Program-made: the position numbers and the translations under genes
Source of the DNA: Motiliproteus sp965230735
Lineage (GTDB): Bacteria; Pseudomonadota; Gammaproteobacteria; Pseudomonadales; Balneatricaceae
Assembly: GCF_965230735.1 (NCBI RefSeq)
Contig: NZ_OZ246016.1
Span: 930,001 to 994,000, forward strand
Length of the DNA: 64,000 nucleotides
Direction: 5' to 3'
The notes under the pieces: generated by a model
Databases searched by the model: none
What the model saw: only the letters and a program-made list of their open reading frames with translations
Told to the model about the DNA's origin: nothing
In this document: in pieces, positions 42,200 through 51,720 of the stretch
How positions within the stretch are numbered: the first letter of the stretch is position 1
Layout of the letters: every line of letters starts with the position of its first letter

Positions 42200-44098
42200 A
42201 TGGCGGACTATTCCGAGCAGCAGATCAAGCGGCTTTTAATCCTTGGCAGTGTCTCTTTTGCACTGTTGCTGGCGCTGTTATTTGGTCTTTATATCTGGCT
42301 TGAGTTGTTGCGAACGGAGCGAGAGGTTCGAACCCGGCTGATGGATGAGGCCTATGCTCAGTCGCAGGCGGTGGGGGTGAGGTTGCGGGGGGCTCAGATC
42401 CTGTTATCTGCCACCCGCTCTCTAATTGAACAACAGGACCTTCTCGACCAGCCGTCATTGCCTCGGCTGCAACAACTACTGCAGCGTCAACGAAATGAAC
42501 TTGCCTCGGATGTCGATTTAACGGTTGAGCAGCAGCTGTTTGTGATCGATCCCAAGGGGCGGCGACTGGTCGGTTCAGCCGAGGCCTTGTCGAGACCGAT
42601 CGATCTGAGCACTAAGGGTTATTTTCAGGTGCTGCGCTCTGACCCGGCGGCCGGCCCGCAACTGGGGCGGTTGGAACCCGGCTTAAGCGGAGAACCCCAG
42701 GTGGTCTTGGCTGTGCCGCTGCGCCAGGCTGACGACGACTTTTCCGGGGTGCTTGCTCTGTCCGTGCCGGTAACGCAGTTCGAGGCGTATGGCCGACATC
42801 TACAGCGGCGTCAGGGTGAAGTGACGACGCTGTTTCAGCTGGATGGTAAACCCCTGTTTCGTGACCCGCCCAGCGAAACCTTTATCGATTTTGATCTTAA
42901 CCGGGATCCGTCCCTGGCAAAGCGGTTTGCGCGCATGATTGAGCTGGGCCGCGGCAGTGATCGTATGGTCAGTCCGATCGACGGCAGCGATCGTCTATTC
43001 GGCTTCTACCGTGCCGGTGAATACCCTCTGTTGGCCGTGGTGTCGCAGTCCTACCAGGCGGCGCTCAAACCCTGGCGCAATAACCTGATCCATATCGGCG
43101 GGCTCTTTATCGGTCTGCTGCTGGGGATGTTGGTGATGCTATTGCTGGCGCTGCGGCAGTTGGCAAGTATCGCCAGCCATAAACAGACCGAGCGTGCACT
43201 GCGTGATGTGAACAGCCAATTGCGGGATATTCAGGGCATGATTGATCGCTTCGTGATCCTGTCCGATACCGACTTGAAAGGCACCATCACCTACGCCAGC
43301 GACGCGTTCTGCAATATCTCCGGCTACCGTGAGAGCGAGCTGCTGGGGCAAAGCCATCGCATCGTCCGCCATCCGGATATGCCCCGCCATGTGTTTGAGG
43401 AGCTTTGGCGAACGATCCGAAGCGGCAATACCTGGATTGGAGAGCTGCAGAACCGGCGTAAGGACGGCAGCAGTTACTGGGTTGAAGCGACCATCGTGCC
43501 GATCGTCGATGCCGAGGGTAACTGCACCGGTTACCGCGGAATCCGGCAGGATATCAGCGACAAGAAGCTGGCCGAGCGGCTGGCGGTTACCGACCATCTG
43601 ACCGGACTGAGTAACCGTTCAAAACTGGATCAGCAGCTGCAGCAGCAGATCAGCCACTGCACCCGTTACGGGGACAACTGCGCGCTGGTCATGCTGGATG
43701 TCGACCATTTCAAGCAGATTAACGATCAGTTTGGTCATCAGATCGGCGATCAGGTGCTCACAGAACTGTCCGGTATCATGCGCCAGCGAGCCCGTGAAAC
43801 CGACACCGTGGGGCGCTGGGGAGGTGAGGAGTTTCTGATCATCATGCCCCATACCGATCTGGACGGCGGCATGAAATTAGCCGAGCAGCTACGCCAGGTG
43901 ATTGCCGACTACCGTTTCAGCACGGGGCAGCCGCAAAGTGCCAGTTTCGGCGTCAGTGCCTACCAGCCGGGCGATACCTTGGAAACGATGACCGGTCGTG
44001 CCGATGATGCGCTGTACCGGGCCAAGAAGTCGGGACGCAATCGGGTGGCCAAGCAGCGGCCGTTGGAGTCGACCGCCGACAATGCTGAATCCGGTTAG
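42200..44098 (+). CDS. Diguanylate cyclase with periplasmic Cache and Aer-type PAS domains
   Basis: A 632-residue membrane cyclase. A helix at 12-32, a Cache-like extracellular sensor of about 250 residues and a second helix near 297-320 precede a PAS domain (about 345-465) with IVRHPDMPRHVFEELW, strikingly like the PAS protein at 37195. The GGDEF domain has GRWGGEEF (541-545 GGEEF), an active variant. Residues between the PAS and GGDEF form the usual signalling helix. It likely senses an extracellular small molecule and perhaps FAD-linked redox state. Confidence 0.9.
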   Translation: MADYSEQQIKRLLILGSVSFALLLALLFGLYIWLELLRTEREVRTRLMDEAYAQSQAVGVRLRGAQILLSATRSLIEQQDLLDQPSLPRLQQLLQRQRNELASDVDLTVEQQLFVIDPKGRRLVGSAEALSRPIDLSTKGYFQVLRSDPAAGPQLGRLEPGLSGEPQVVLAVPLRQADDDFSGVLALSVPVTQFEAYGRHLQRRQGEVTTLFQLDGKPLFRDPPSETFIDFDLNRDPSLAKRFARMIELGRGSDRMVSPIDGSDRLFGFYRAGEYPLLAVVSQSYQAALKPWRNNLIHIGGLFIGLLLGMLVMLLLALRQLASIASHKQTERALRDVNSQLRDIQGMIDRFVILSDTDLKGTITYASDAFCNISGYRESELLGQSHRIVRHPDMPRHVFEELWRTIRSGNTWIGELQNRRKDGSSYWVEATIVPIVDAEGNCTGYRGIRQDISDKKLAERLAVTDHLTGLSNRSKLDQQLQQQISHCTRYGDNCALVMLDVDHFKQINDQFGHQIGDQVLTELSGIMRQRARETDTVGRWGGEEFLIIMPHTDLDGGMKLAEQLRQVIADYRFSTGQPQSASFGVSAYQPGDTLETMTGRADDALYRAKKSGRNRVAKQRPLESTADNAESG

Positions 44099-44223
44099 GG
44101 TTAAGCAGTCGCCGCTTGAGTCCTACCAACTTGATGACCATCAAGGGAGCTGAGTAGGTCGACATTGCCAAGCAGAGGATGGCGAATTAAAATCAGACGA
44201 TCGTTTGTGATGGAATCACACTC

Positions 44224-44622
44224 ATGCCATTGACCCTTCGCCGACATGCAGGACGCGGCCCGTTCATTTACGGGCTGGTTGCGTTGTTGTTGCTGTCGCA
44301 GCTCGGTGGTCCCCTGGTCGCCGCAGCGATACAGCACGAAGGGGGAGAAGGGCGCTGGGTTCAGGTCTGTTCCCTGCAGGGGATTCAGCTGATCCAGATC
44401 GGCGAAGACGGTGAGATTCCCAGTTCCGAACAGCGCGCTCAGGGCTCGATGCAATGTCCCCTGTGTTCGCTCTATCAGCTTTTCAGTTGTGCGATACCCT
44501 CCAACGGTGGCTTCGAGTCCTTGGATTCAGCGCCGATAGGTCCGCAACTCACGCAACTTTCGGGCGACGTTCCCGATCCGTTTCTCACGCCGCTCCATCC
44601 AAGGGCACCGCCGCTGGCTTGA
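44224..44622 (+). CDS. DUF2946-like Cys-containing exported protein
   Basis: A 132-residue protein with an N-terminal hydrophobic helix (about 12-35), a WVQVCSLQGIQLI segment like DUF2946 proteins, and a CPLCSLYQLFSC cysteine cluster. DUF2946 proteins accompany copper-handling genes. It is followed 270 bases later by the PCu(A)C gene, so a role in periplasmic copper delivery is plausible but unproven. A Pro-rich tail ends the protein. The start ATG lacks a strong ribosome site. Confidence 0.7.
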   Translation: MPLTLRRHAGRGPFIYGLVALLLLSQLGGPLVAAAIQHEGGEGRWVQVCSLQGIQLIQIGEDGEIPSSEQRAQGSMQCPLCSLYQLFSCAIPSNGGFESLDSAPIGPQLTQLSGDVPDPFLTPLHPRAPPLA

Positions 44623-44892
44623 TGCCACGACGGGCCTGTGGATCGGTCCCCTTGTTCCTTGTCTGACGTTGTTGTGGGCGGATGACTTGGATTTCAGATC
44701 AATTGTTGTGGGTTGAATCTGAGCTTTTCCGATCTACCGGCCTGTTCCTGATCGAACGCCTTTTTTGACGACCAACCTTAATCTCTGCATGGCCGGTTTG
44801 AGCCGATTCCGCGGAATTGTTCACCGCTGCCGTTGCTGTTTGGTCTACCGAGCCTGGATTGCCAGGCTTTTCTATTGAGCGACAAATATACG

Positions 44893-45381
44893 ATGAAAAA
44901 GATTCTTGTACTGATGGCCAGCCTGCTGGCTCTGCCGGTCACGGCCGGTGAAGTAACCAACCCTTATCTGCGTGCCAGTGCCCCCGGTGCTCCGAACAGT
45001 GCCGGTTTTATGGTGATCAGCAACCCGACCGATCAAGAGCTGGCACTGGTACGTGCCGAAGCGGATCTGGCTAAAAAAGTTGAACTGCATAACCACGTTA
45101 ATGACAACGGGGTCATGCGGATGCGTCAGGTTGAGAAGATCCTGATCCCGGCCCAGGGCCAGGTTGAGCTGAAGCCCGGCGGTTATCACGTCATGATGAT
45201 GGGCTTGAACAAGCAGTTGAAGCCGGGTGAGCAGGAAACGCTGACCCTGCACTTCTCAGACGGCAGCAGCCAGACCCTGAGTGTTCCGGTTAAGAAAGTG
45301 CAGCCGATGATGCAGGCCGGCGGTCATAAGATGCAGCACGACATGGCCGGCGGCATGAAAAAAGAGATGCACAAACATTAA
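44893..45381 (+). CDS. Periplasmic copper chaperone PCu(A)C
   Basis: A 162-residue periplasmic protein. The signal peptide KKILVLMASLLALPVTAG is followed by the PCuAC fold: YLRASAPGAPNSAGFMVI, VELHNHVNDNGVMRMRQV and GGYHVMMMGL, giving the conserved His/Met copper ligands. The C-terminus adds a His/Met-rich tail (QAGGHKMQHDMAGGMKKEMHKH) that could bind further Cu. These proteins deliver Cu(I) to cytochrome oxidase. The ATG at 44893 is used because the frame upstream is not part of the signal peptide. Confidence 0.92.
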   Translation: MKKILVLMASLLALPVTAGEVTNPYLRASAPGAPNSAGFMVISNPTDQELALVRAEADLAKKVELHNHVNDNGVMRMRQVEKILIPAQGQVELKPGGYHVMMMGLNKQLKPGEQETLTLHFSDGSSQTLSVPVKKVQPMMQAGGHKMQHDMAGGMKKEMHKH

Positions 45382-45407
45382 ACATCCGGACAGGGCAGGA
45401 GGCGGTG

Positions 45408-47507
45408 TCAGACGTTGCCGTACTGCTCGCCCTGTGCCAGCCAGCGTCGGATAATGCCGTCGCAGTTTTGCGGTAGCGACTCGATCTGAGCCGCTGCCGT
45501 TTTTACCCCCTCCAGCAGATCCGCATCGCGCTCCAGATCGGCGATTCGAAACTGCATCATCCCGGTCTGCCGGGTTCCCAGAACCTCTCCCGGGCCGCGT
45601 AATTCCAGATCTTTCTCCGCAATTCGGAAACCGTCGTTGGTCTCGCGCATCACCTGCAGCCGTTCGCGCCCCTGTTGCGACAGTGGCTTGTGGTACATCA
45701 GCACGCAATGGCTGGCGACGGAGCCACGCCCGACCCGGCCGCGTAACTGATGCAGCTGGGCCAAGCCCAGTCGTTCCGGATTTTCAATGATCATCAGACT
45801 GGCGTTGGGCACATCGACCCCCACTTCGATCACGGTGGTGGCCACCAGCAGGTCGAGTTCACGGGTCTTGAAGGCGTCCATCACGGCGGCCTTTTCGGTT
45901 GCTTTCATGCGACCGTGGACCAAGCCGATCCGCAATTCCGGCAACGCTTCGGTCAGCTCCTGGGCCGTGACTTCGGCGGCCTGGCATTCGAGCACCTCCG
46001 ATTCTTCGATCAGGGTGCAGACCCAGTAAGCCTGGCGTCCTTCGCGACAGGCGGCCCGGACCCGCTCGACCACGTCGGCGCGGCGCTCATCGGCGATCAG
46101 GACCGTGTTGACCGGTGTTCGTCCCGGTGGCAGTTCGTCGATCACCGAACAGTCCAGATCGGCGTAGGCGCTCATGGTCAGGGTCCGGGGGATCGGGGTG
46201 GCGGTCATAATCAGCTGGTGCGGAACCAGTCCGCTGGCCCGCCCCTTTTCGCGTAGCGCCAGCCGTTGATGGACCCCGAAACGATGTTGCTCGTCCACCA
46301 CCACAGCACCGAGATTGTGGAACTGAACCTCATCCTGGAACAGCGCATGGGTACCGACCACGACCCGGGCAGTACCGTCGGCGATCCGTGCCAGCGCCTC
46401 GCTGCGTTTTTTGCCTTTCAAGCGCCCGGCGAGCCAGTCGAGCTGGATCCCCAGCGGTTCGAGCCAGTTGCTGAAGTTGAGCATATGCTGTTCGGCCAAA
46501 ATTTCGGTTGGAGCCATCACCGCGGCCTGATAACTGGCCTCGATCGCTTGCAGCGCTGCCAGGGCGGCAACCACCGTCTTGCCGGAACCGACGTCGCCTT
46601 GAACCAGTCGCAGCATCGGCAGCGGTTGACTCAGGTCCGAGGCGACCTCCTGCCAGACCCGGTGTTGGGCAGCGGTGAGTCGGAACGGTAACTGCGCCAG
46701 AAACTGCTGTGTCAGCGTGCCGCCCGGTGGCAATCCCGGGGCCGCATGTTGCTGCTGTTGGCGACGCAGCCGCACCAGGCTGAGCTGGTGGGCCAGCAGC
46801 TCCTCGAAGGCCAGCCGACGCTGGGCCGGATGGCGGGATTCGCTCAGCTGCAGCAGGTCGGTGCCGACCGGCGGGTGGTGCAGGTAGCGCACCGCGCTAG
46901 TCAGGTCACTGAGGTCGAACTGCTGATGCAGGCTGGCGGGCAGCCATTCCGGCAGGCCGCCCTGTTGCTCCATGATCGCCAATGCCTGCTCGCAAAGGCC
47001 GCGGATGCGCGGCTGGGTCAGACCCTCGGTCGCCGGATAGATCGGGGTCAGCTGCTGTTCGGTGGGCTCGAACGCTTCGTCGTCGACGGCCCGGTACTCG
47101 GGGTGATAAAGCTCCAGGCCGCTGCTGCCGACCCGGGCCTCGCCGAAGCAGCGCAGGGTCATCCCCGGTTTGAGGTTGTTCTTCTGGGCGGCGCTGAAAT
47201 GGAAAAAGCGCAACGTGACGCCGCCGCTGGCATCGCGCAGTTTGCAGCGCAGGCTCCGTCGCCGTCCCATTTGTACGTCACAGCTGATCAGCTGGCCCTG
47301 GATCACCGCCTCGTCGCCGGGGCGTAACTGGCCGATGGGCACCACGCGGGTTCGGTCCTGGTAGCGGATCGGCAGGTGAAACAGCAGGTCCTGCAGGCTC
47401 TCGAGGCCAAGTTTTTCCAGCTTCTGCTGCATCGCCGCGCCGACCCCTTTCAGGCGCGAAACCGAGATCTGATCCAGCGTTCGTAGCGGGGTGTTCGATG
47501 TCGCCAT
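45408..47507 (-). CDS. recG: ATP-dependent DNA helicase RecG
   Basis: A 699-residue helicase that remodels stalled replication forks. The N-terminal wedge domain contains an OB-fold (about 60-150). Helicase motifs are GDVGSGKTVVA (Walker A), VVVDEQHRFGVHQR (DExH) and the later LRGRVGRG and QQGRERLQVMRETNDGF RecG C-terminal region. Length is normal. It starts 3 bases after the oxyR stop on the same strand, an order also seen in pseudomonads. Confidence 0.96.
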   Translation of the reverse strand: MATSNTPLRTLDQISVSRLKGVGAAMQQKLEKLGLESLQDLLFHLPIRYQDRTRVVPIGQLRPGDEAVIQGQLISCDVQMGRRRSLRCKLRDASGGVTLRFFHFSAAQKNNLKPGMTLRCFGEARVGSSGLELYHPEYRAVDDEAFEPTEQQLTPIYPATEGLTQPRIRGLCEQALAIMEQQGGLPEWLPASLHQQFDLSDLTSAVRYLHHPPVGTDLLQLSESRHPAQRRLAFEELLAHQLSLVRLRRQQQQHAAPGLPPGGTLTQQFLAQLPFRLTAAQHRVWQEVASDLSQPLPMLRLVQGDVGSGKTVVAALAALQAIEASYQAAVMAPTEILAEQHMLNFSNWLEPLGIQLDWLAGRLKGKKRSEALARIADGTARVVVGTHALFQDEVQFHNLGAVVVDEQHRFGVHQRLALREKGRASGLVPHQLIMTATPIPRTLTMSAYADLDCSVIDELPPGRTPVNTVLIADERRADVVERVRAACREGRQAYWVCTLIEESEVLECQAAEVTAQELTEALPELRIGLVHGRMKATEKAAVMDAFKTRELDLLVATTVIEVGVDVPNASLMIIENPERLGLAQLHQLRGRVGRGSVASHCVLMYHKPLSQQGRERLQVMRETNDGFRIAEKDLELRGPGEVLGTRQTGMMQFRIADLERDADLLEGVKTAAAQIESLPQNCDGIIRRWLAQGEQYGNV

Positions 47508-47510
47508 GAT

Positions 47511-48407
47511 CTATTCCGGGCTGTTGGCGGGGCAGAGCCGGATCGCATCGCACAGCAGGTCGATCGCTTTGGGACGGGGGAAGCTGGTGCGCCAGGCCAG
47601 CGCCAGGGTGCGCTTGGGCACGGGCGAACTGAACGGCACCACTTTGGCCAGCTTTGGGGGGTGATCCGGGTCGATCGCCGAACGGGGCAGCACGGTGGAT
47701 CCCAGTCCGGTGGCCACCATATGACGGATAGTTTCCAATGAGCCGCCTTCGGTGATCAGGTTGTTTTCCGATCCCAGGCCGGTACAGGCTTCGAGGACCT
47801 GATCGCGGAAGCAGTGGCCTTCGCCGAGCATCAGCATCGGGATCTGCTCCAGCTCCTGAGGGTCGAGCCGCTCCCGTCCGCTCCAGGGGTGGTCTTCGGG
47901 CAGCAGGGCCACGAAGGTTTCGTCGTAGAGCTCGCGTACCAGCACATCGGGGGCTTCGAACGGCAGCGCGATAACGATCGCGTCCAGCTCTCCGGCCAGC
48001 AGTTTTTCACGCAGTTTATGGGTGAAGTTCTCTTCCAGATAGAGCGGCAGATTCGGGGCCTGCTGGCGGATTCGCGGCACCAGATGGGGGAACAGATAGG
48101 GCGCGATGGTATAGATGGCGCCCAGCCTTAACGGGGTAGTCAAAGGATCGCGACCGAGCTGGGCCAGCTCCTCAACCCGCTTGGCTTCGTTGAGCACCTT
48201 GCGGGCCTGATCGATGATCTGCTCGCCGCTGGGGGTCAGTTGAACCCGGTTCTTGTGCCGCTCGAACAGGGCCACGCCCAACTCGGACTCCAACTTCTTG
48301 ACCGCGATACTCAGGGTCGGCTGGCTGACGAAGCAACGCTCGGCGGCACGACCGAAGTGACATTCGCTTGCCAGGGCAACGATATAGCGCAGCTCGGTCA
48401 GGGTCAT
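47511..48407 (-). CDS. oxyR: Hydrogen-peroxide-sensing LysR regulator OxyR
   Basis: A 298-residue LysR regulator. The DNA-binding end begins TLTELRYIVALASECHFGRA. Cys199 (GHCFRDQVL) and Cys208 (LEACTGL) sit at precisely the positions of the peroxide-forming disulfide of E. coli OxyR. The ATG at 48407 has GGAGG about 6 bases upstream; the frame is open further up without a better start. It is upstream of recG and may be co-transcribed with it. Confidence 0.95.
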   Translation of the reverse strand: MTLTELRYIVALASECHFGRAAERCFVSQPTLSIAVKKLESELGVALFERHKNRVQLTPSGEQIIDQARKVLNEAKRVEELAQLGRDPLTTPLRLGAIYTIAPYLFPHLVPRIRQQAPNLPLYLEENFTHKLREKLLAGELDAIVIALPFEAPDVLVRELYDETFVALLPEDHPWSGRERLDPQELEQIPMLMLGEGHCFRDQVLEACTGLGSENNLITEGGSLETIRHMVATGLGSTVLPRSAIDPDHPPKLAKVVPFSSPVPKRTLALAWRTSFPRPKAIDLLCDAIRLCPANSPE

Positions 48408-48512
48408 GATCGGCCTCCGACTGGCTGGACAGAGAGCGTGCCGGGGGGTGACATCACCGGACGGAGGGTCCAGACTGTGGCGCAGCATTTAACGAAATGG
48501 GAGTAGGGCATC

Positions 48513-49367
48513 GTGGCGACAGTGCTACTGGTCGGTTGTGGCAAAATCGGTACCGGTCTTGGGCTTCAACTGAGTCGGGCCGGGCACCAATGCATCGGGC
48601 TGAAACGTCATCTTAATCAACTGCCTGAGGCAATCCAAGGGATCGCCGCTGATGTCACCGAGCCCGACTCTCTAGAGGGGCTGCCGGAACACGACTATCT
48701 GGTGTTCTCGTTGGTTCCCGCTGCTTATAGCGCCGAAGGATACCAACAGGCCTATGTTGAGGGGCTGCGTAACCTGTTGCAGGCCTTACGCGAGCAACAG
48801 TTGTGCCCCAAGCGGATTTTCTTCGTTTCCAGTGCGGCGGTTTATCACCAGCGAGACGGGGGCTGGGTCGATGAATCGAGCCCGACCGAGCCCACCGGTT
48901 TCAACGGCCAGGCGATGCTTGATGCCGAGCAGCTGCTGGCTGACTCCGGGTTTACCGGCACCAGCGTTCGCTTCAGCGGTATCTACGGTGCCGGGCGGGA
49001 GCGAATCCTGAACTGGGTCCGACAGGGGATTACCGCGCTACCGGAGCCCTGCCAGTACGGCAACCGTATCCATCAGGATGACTGTATCGGTGTGCTGCAT
49101 TTTCTGATCGAGCAGGATCTGGCCGGACAGCCATTGGCACCGGTCTACCTGGCCTCCGATCCGAACCCGGCGCCTTACCATGAGGTGTTGGCCTGGTTAC
49201 GAGAACGGTTACAGGTGGAAGTTGAGCCGCAGCCCGAAGATTTCAGTGTGAAACTGCGCAGCGGCAGCAAACGCTGTCGTTCGGATCGGCTGCAGGCCTT
49301 GGGCTATCGGTTCCGCTACCCGGATTATCGGGCCGGGTTCGAGGCGGTTATCGCCGCCGCAGGATGA
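48513..49367 (+). CDS. NAD-dependent epimerase/dehydratase-family protein (YeeZ-like)
   Basis: A 284-residue Rossmann-fold protein of the extended SDR group. The cofactor motif GCGKIGTGLGLQL opens the protein and FSGIYGAGRERI contains the SDR-type Tyr region. It resembles E. coli YeeZ, whose substrate is unknown. The start is GTG with GGGAGTAGGG just upstream. It is divergent from oxyR, leaving about 105 bases. No enzymatic role is assigned. Confidence 0.8.
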   Translation: MATVLLVGCGKIGTGLGLQLSRAGHQCIGLKRHLNQLPEAIQGIAADVTEPDSLEGLPEHDYLVFSLVPAAYSAEGYQQAYVEGLRNLLQALREQQLCPKRIFFVSSAAVYHQRDGGWVDESSPTEPTGFNGQAMLDAEQLLADSGFTGTSVRFSGIYGAGRERILNWVRQGITALPEPCQYGNRIHQDDCIGVLHFLIEQDLAGQPLAPVYLASDPNPAPYHEVLAWLRERLQVEVEPQPEDFSVKLRSGSKRCRSDRLQALGYRFRYPDYRAGFEAVIAAAG

Positions 49368-49458
49368 GGTGGGCTCCGAGCGGCCGAGGTTGCCGATGAG
49401 CCGTTGTTGCCGGTGAATAGTGAGTAGATTTATCAGGTCTTATACAGGGAGAAGCAAG

Positions 49459-50112
49459 ATGAAACAGATAGCGGTGATTCTATCCGGTTCGGGAGTATTC
49501 GACGGTTCGGAGATCTATGAGTCGGTGTTGACGCTGCTGAATATCGAGCAGCAGGGGGCCAGGTACCACTGCCTAGCACCGGATGTCGATCAGATGCATG
49601 TGGTGAATCATTTGACCGGTGAGGTCGCTGAAGGCGAACGGCGTAATGTGTTGGTCGAGGCCGCCCGGTTGGCGCGGGGCGAGATCAAGGCGTTGGGTGA
49701 TGCCAACCCGGCCGATTACGATGCACTGATTATCCCGGGTGGGTTTGGGGCGGCAAAAAATCTATCCAACTTTGCGGTGGCCGGCAGTGACTGTGAGGTA
49801 AATCCCGACGTAGCCGCCTTTACCCAGGCGATTCATGCCGAGGGCAAGCCGGTGGGCTTGGTCTGTATCGCCCCGGCGATGGCGCCGAAGCTGTTTGGTG
49901 CCGATGTGCTCTGTACCATCGGTAAGGATCCGGAGACCGCCGCTGCCATTGAAGCGATGGGTGGGCGGCACCAGGCCTGTGACGTCAGCGACACGGTGAT
50001 CGATCGGGACAACAAGGTCATCACCACCCCGGCTTATATGTTGGCCGGTTCGATCACCGAAGCCGCAGCGGGTATTTCGAAGCTGGTCGAAGAGATTATT
50101 TCGATGGCTTAA
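49459..50112 (+). CDS. elbB: ElbB-family glyoxalase (DJ-1/PfpI superfamily)
   Basis: A 217-residue class I glutamine amidotransferase-like protein of the ElbB family. It starts KQIAVILSGSGVFDGSEIYE, and its nucleophile region is PVGLVCIAPAMAPK with a Cys. E. coli ElbB has weak glyoxalase activity and was once linked to isoprenoid synthesis. The ATG at 49459 has GGGAGAAG upstream and is preferred over the longer frame. Confidence 0.9.
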   Translation: MKQIAVILSGSGVFDGSEIYESVLTLLNIEQQGARYHCLAPDVDQMHVVNHLTGEVAEGERRNVLVEAARLARGEIKALGDANPADYDALIIPGGFGAAKNLSNFAVAGSDCEVNPDVAAFTQAIHAEGKPVGLVCIAPAMAPKLFGADVLCTIGKDPETAAAIEAMGGRHQACDVSDTVIDRDNKVITTPAYMLAGSITEAAAGISKLVEEIISMA

Positions 50113-50259
50113 GCGGCAATGACAGCCCCGCGGGGGAGTCGGCAGGCTCCTCCGAAGGCTGTCGAGCCAATTTGACAGGGCTTTTAATCGAAACTGGACT
50201 CACGAAGGCGGTTTTTTTTTTGCTATCCTACGCTCGCAATTTTGACGGACAGAGCTGTT

Positions 50260-51138
50260 GTGAACACCACTAACCTGTTAAAAACCATCGCCGAAGCCCG
50301 CCCGGAGTTACGTAAATCCGAGCAGAAAGTGGCGGATTACGTGCTGGCTCACCCGAAAGAGGTGATCCATATGCGGATCGTCGATCTGGCGTCTGAAGCC
50401 CAGGTCAGCGAGCCGACGGTGGTGCGTTTTTGCCGGGCGTTGAATTACGACGGGTTCCAGGATTTCAAGTTGACCCTGGCCCAGGTGTTGGCCACCAGCT
50501 CCAACTTCGAGCAGTTCTCGCTCAACAAGAAGGACACCGTCAGCGACTTCAAATCAAAAATCTTCGATTCCACCATCGGTAACCTGCTCAACATCAAAGA
50601 GGAGCTGGATGCCGACACGCTGGAGCTGGCGATCGACTCGCTGGCCTTGGCGAAGCGGATCGAATTCTACGGCTTCGGTGCCTCGGCGGCGGTCTGTACC
50701 GATGCGCAGCATAAATTCCACCGTCTAAAGGTCAACGCCGTGGCCTATTCGGATCCGCACCTGCAGTCGATCGCGGCGGTAACCCTGTCCGAGGGCGATG
50801 TGGTGGTGGCGGTCTCACAGACCGGTCGCACCAAGGATCTACTTCACTCGTCCCGCCTGGCGCTGGCCCAGGGGGCCCAGGTCATCGCGTTGTGCCCGAG
50901 CAACACACCGTTGGCGGAGTTGGCGACGGTGCCGATCCATATCGACCTGGAGGAAGACAAGGACCTTAGTGCCCTGATGTCCTCACGGGTGGTCCAGTTG
51001 GTGGTGATCGACGTACTGGCTGTCGGGTTGGCGATGAAGCTGGGGCCGGGGGTGATCGATCACCTCAAGACCATCCGTCGCAGCCTGCGATCACTGCGTC
51101 AGAACGAAAAACGACCGGCAACCCGGATCGAAAAGTAG
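50260..51138 (+). CDS. hexR: HexR-like RpiR-family transcriptional regulator
   Basis: A 292-residue regulator with an N-terminal RpiR helix-turn-helix (RKSEQKVADYVLAHPKEVIH, ASEAQVSEPTVVRFCRAL) and a C-terminal SIS sugar-binding domain (IEFYGFGASAAVCTDAQHKF, VAVSQTGRTKDLL). HexR senses 2-keto-3-deoxy-6-phosphogluconate and controls central sugar genes in many gammaproteobacteria. Neither zwf nor edd is adjacent, so the assignment rests on sequence alone. GTG at 50260 is preferred; a TTG at 50242 is possible. A -10-like TATCCT lies at 50224-50229. Confidence 0.78.
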   Translation: MNTTNLLKTIAEARPELRKSEQKVADYVLAHPKEVIHMRIVDLASEAQVSEPTVVRFCRALNYDGFQDFKLTLAQVLATSSNFEQFSLNKKDTVSDFKSKIFDSTIGNLLNIKEELDADTLELAIDSLALAKRIEFYGFGASAAVCTDAQHKFHRLKVNAVAYSDPHLQSIAAVTLSEGDVVVAVSQTGRTKDLLHSSRLALAQGAQVIALCPSNTPLAELATVPIHIDLEEDKDLSALMSSRVVQLVVIDVLAVGLAMKLGPGVIDHLKTIRRSLRSLRQNEKRPATRIEK

Positions 51139-51423
51139 CCGCTGCACCCCTTTAGTGCCCTATAACGGCGGTCATTGATCGCTCACCGCCTGGTGCTTTC
51201 TGCTCTAGGCAGCAAGGCTGTGCTCGGCTGAAATGCTGCATAGCAGCTTGTATTTCCCTTGAAGCTGTGAGAAAAAAATGCCTGTGGGTTGGACCCTGTG
51301 TCGTTCCTGCAGCTCACCAGCGACGGTTCGATCAAGAGTCCGCTTCCGGGGTTGTCACCGAAAGGTCACATAGTAGCCCTAGAATTCTGCCCTGCTTGAT
51401 TATCTTGATATGGAGTCGCTGCC

Positions 51424-51618
51424 ATGATGAGACATGATCACCAGCTGGAAGAGATTCACAACCGCGTGTTCGACGCTGCGATGGAGGTTGAATCCGAAAC
51501 GCAGCAGGCAACCAAGAAAGCCGCCAGCCTTCGCAACCTTCGCGCCCGCCGGGCCATCGAATCCCACTTCGAAGCGAAGGAGCTCAAACGTAATCTTTGC
51601 GAGTACGACTTCGATTGA
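51424..51618 (+). CDS. Small charged protein resembling the PA3496 family
   Basis: A 64-residue, highly charged, probably helical protein: RVFDAAMEVESETQQATKKA, then LRNLRARRAIESHFEAKELK and the ending CEYDFD. The C-terminal pattern of charged IE...EAK.L...YDFD resembles the Pseudomonas PA3496 family, reported as putative envelope-integrity proteins. A usable ATATGGAG-like sequence precedes the ATG. The role is unknown. It is flanked by 285 and 102 base gaps. Confidence 0.65.
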   Translation: MMRHDHQLEEIHNRVFDAAMEVESETQQATKKAASLRNLRARRAIESHFEAKELKRNLCEYDFD

Positions 51619-51720
51619 CCCGAGACGTTTATTGAACGTTCGGGTCTGATAACGACGTACGGCAGAGAACGGCCCCGCTGGGGGCCAACGTGTATCGGTC
51701 GCTCTTGCTGAGGCTGTGAC

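Noticed and set aside
50125..50165. GC-rich hairpin between elbB and the HexR-like gene as a terminator
   Set aside because: The stem is interrupted and no U-run follows; a separate T-run at about 50211-50220 is not adjacent to it.
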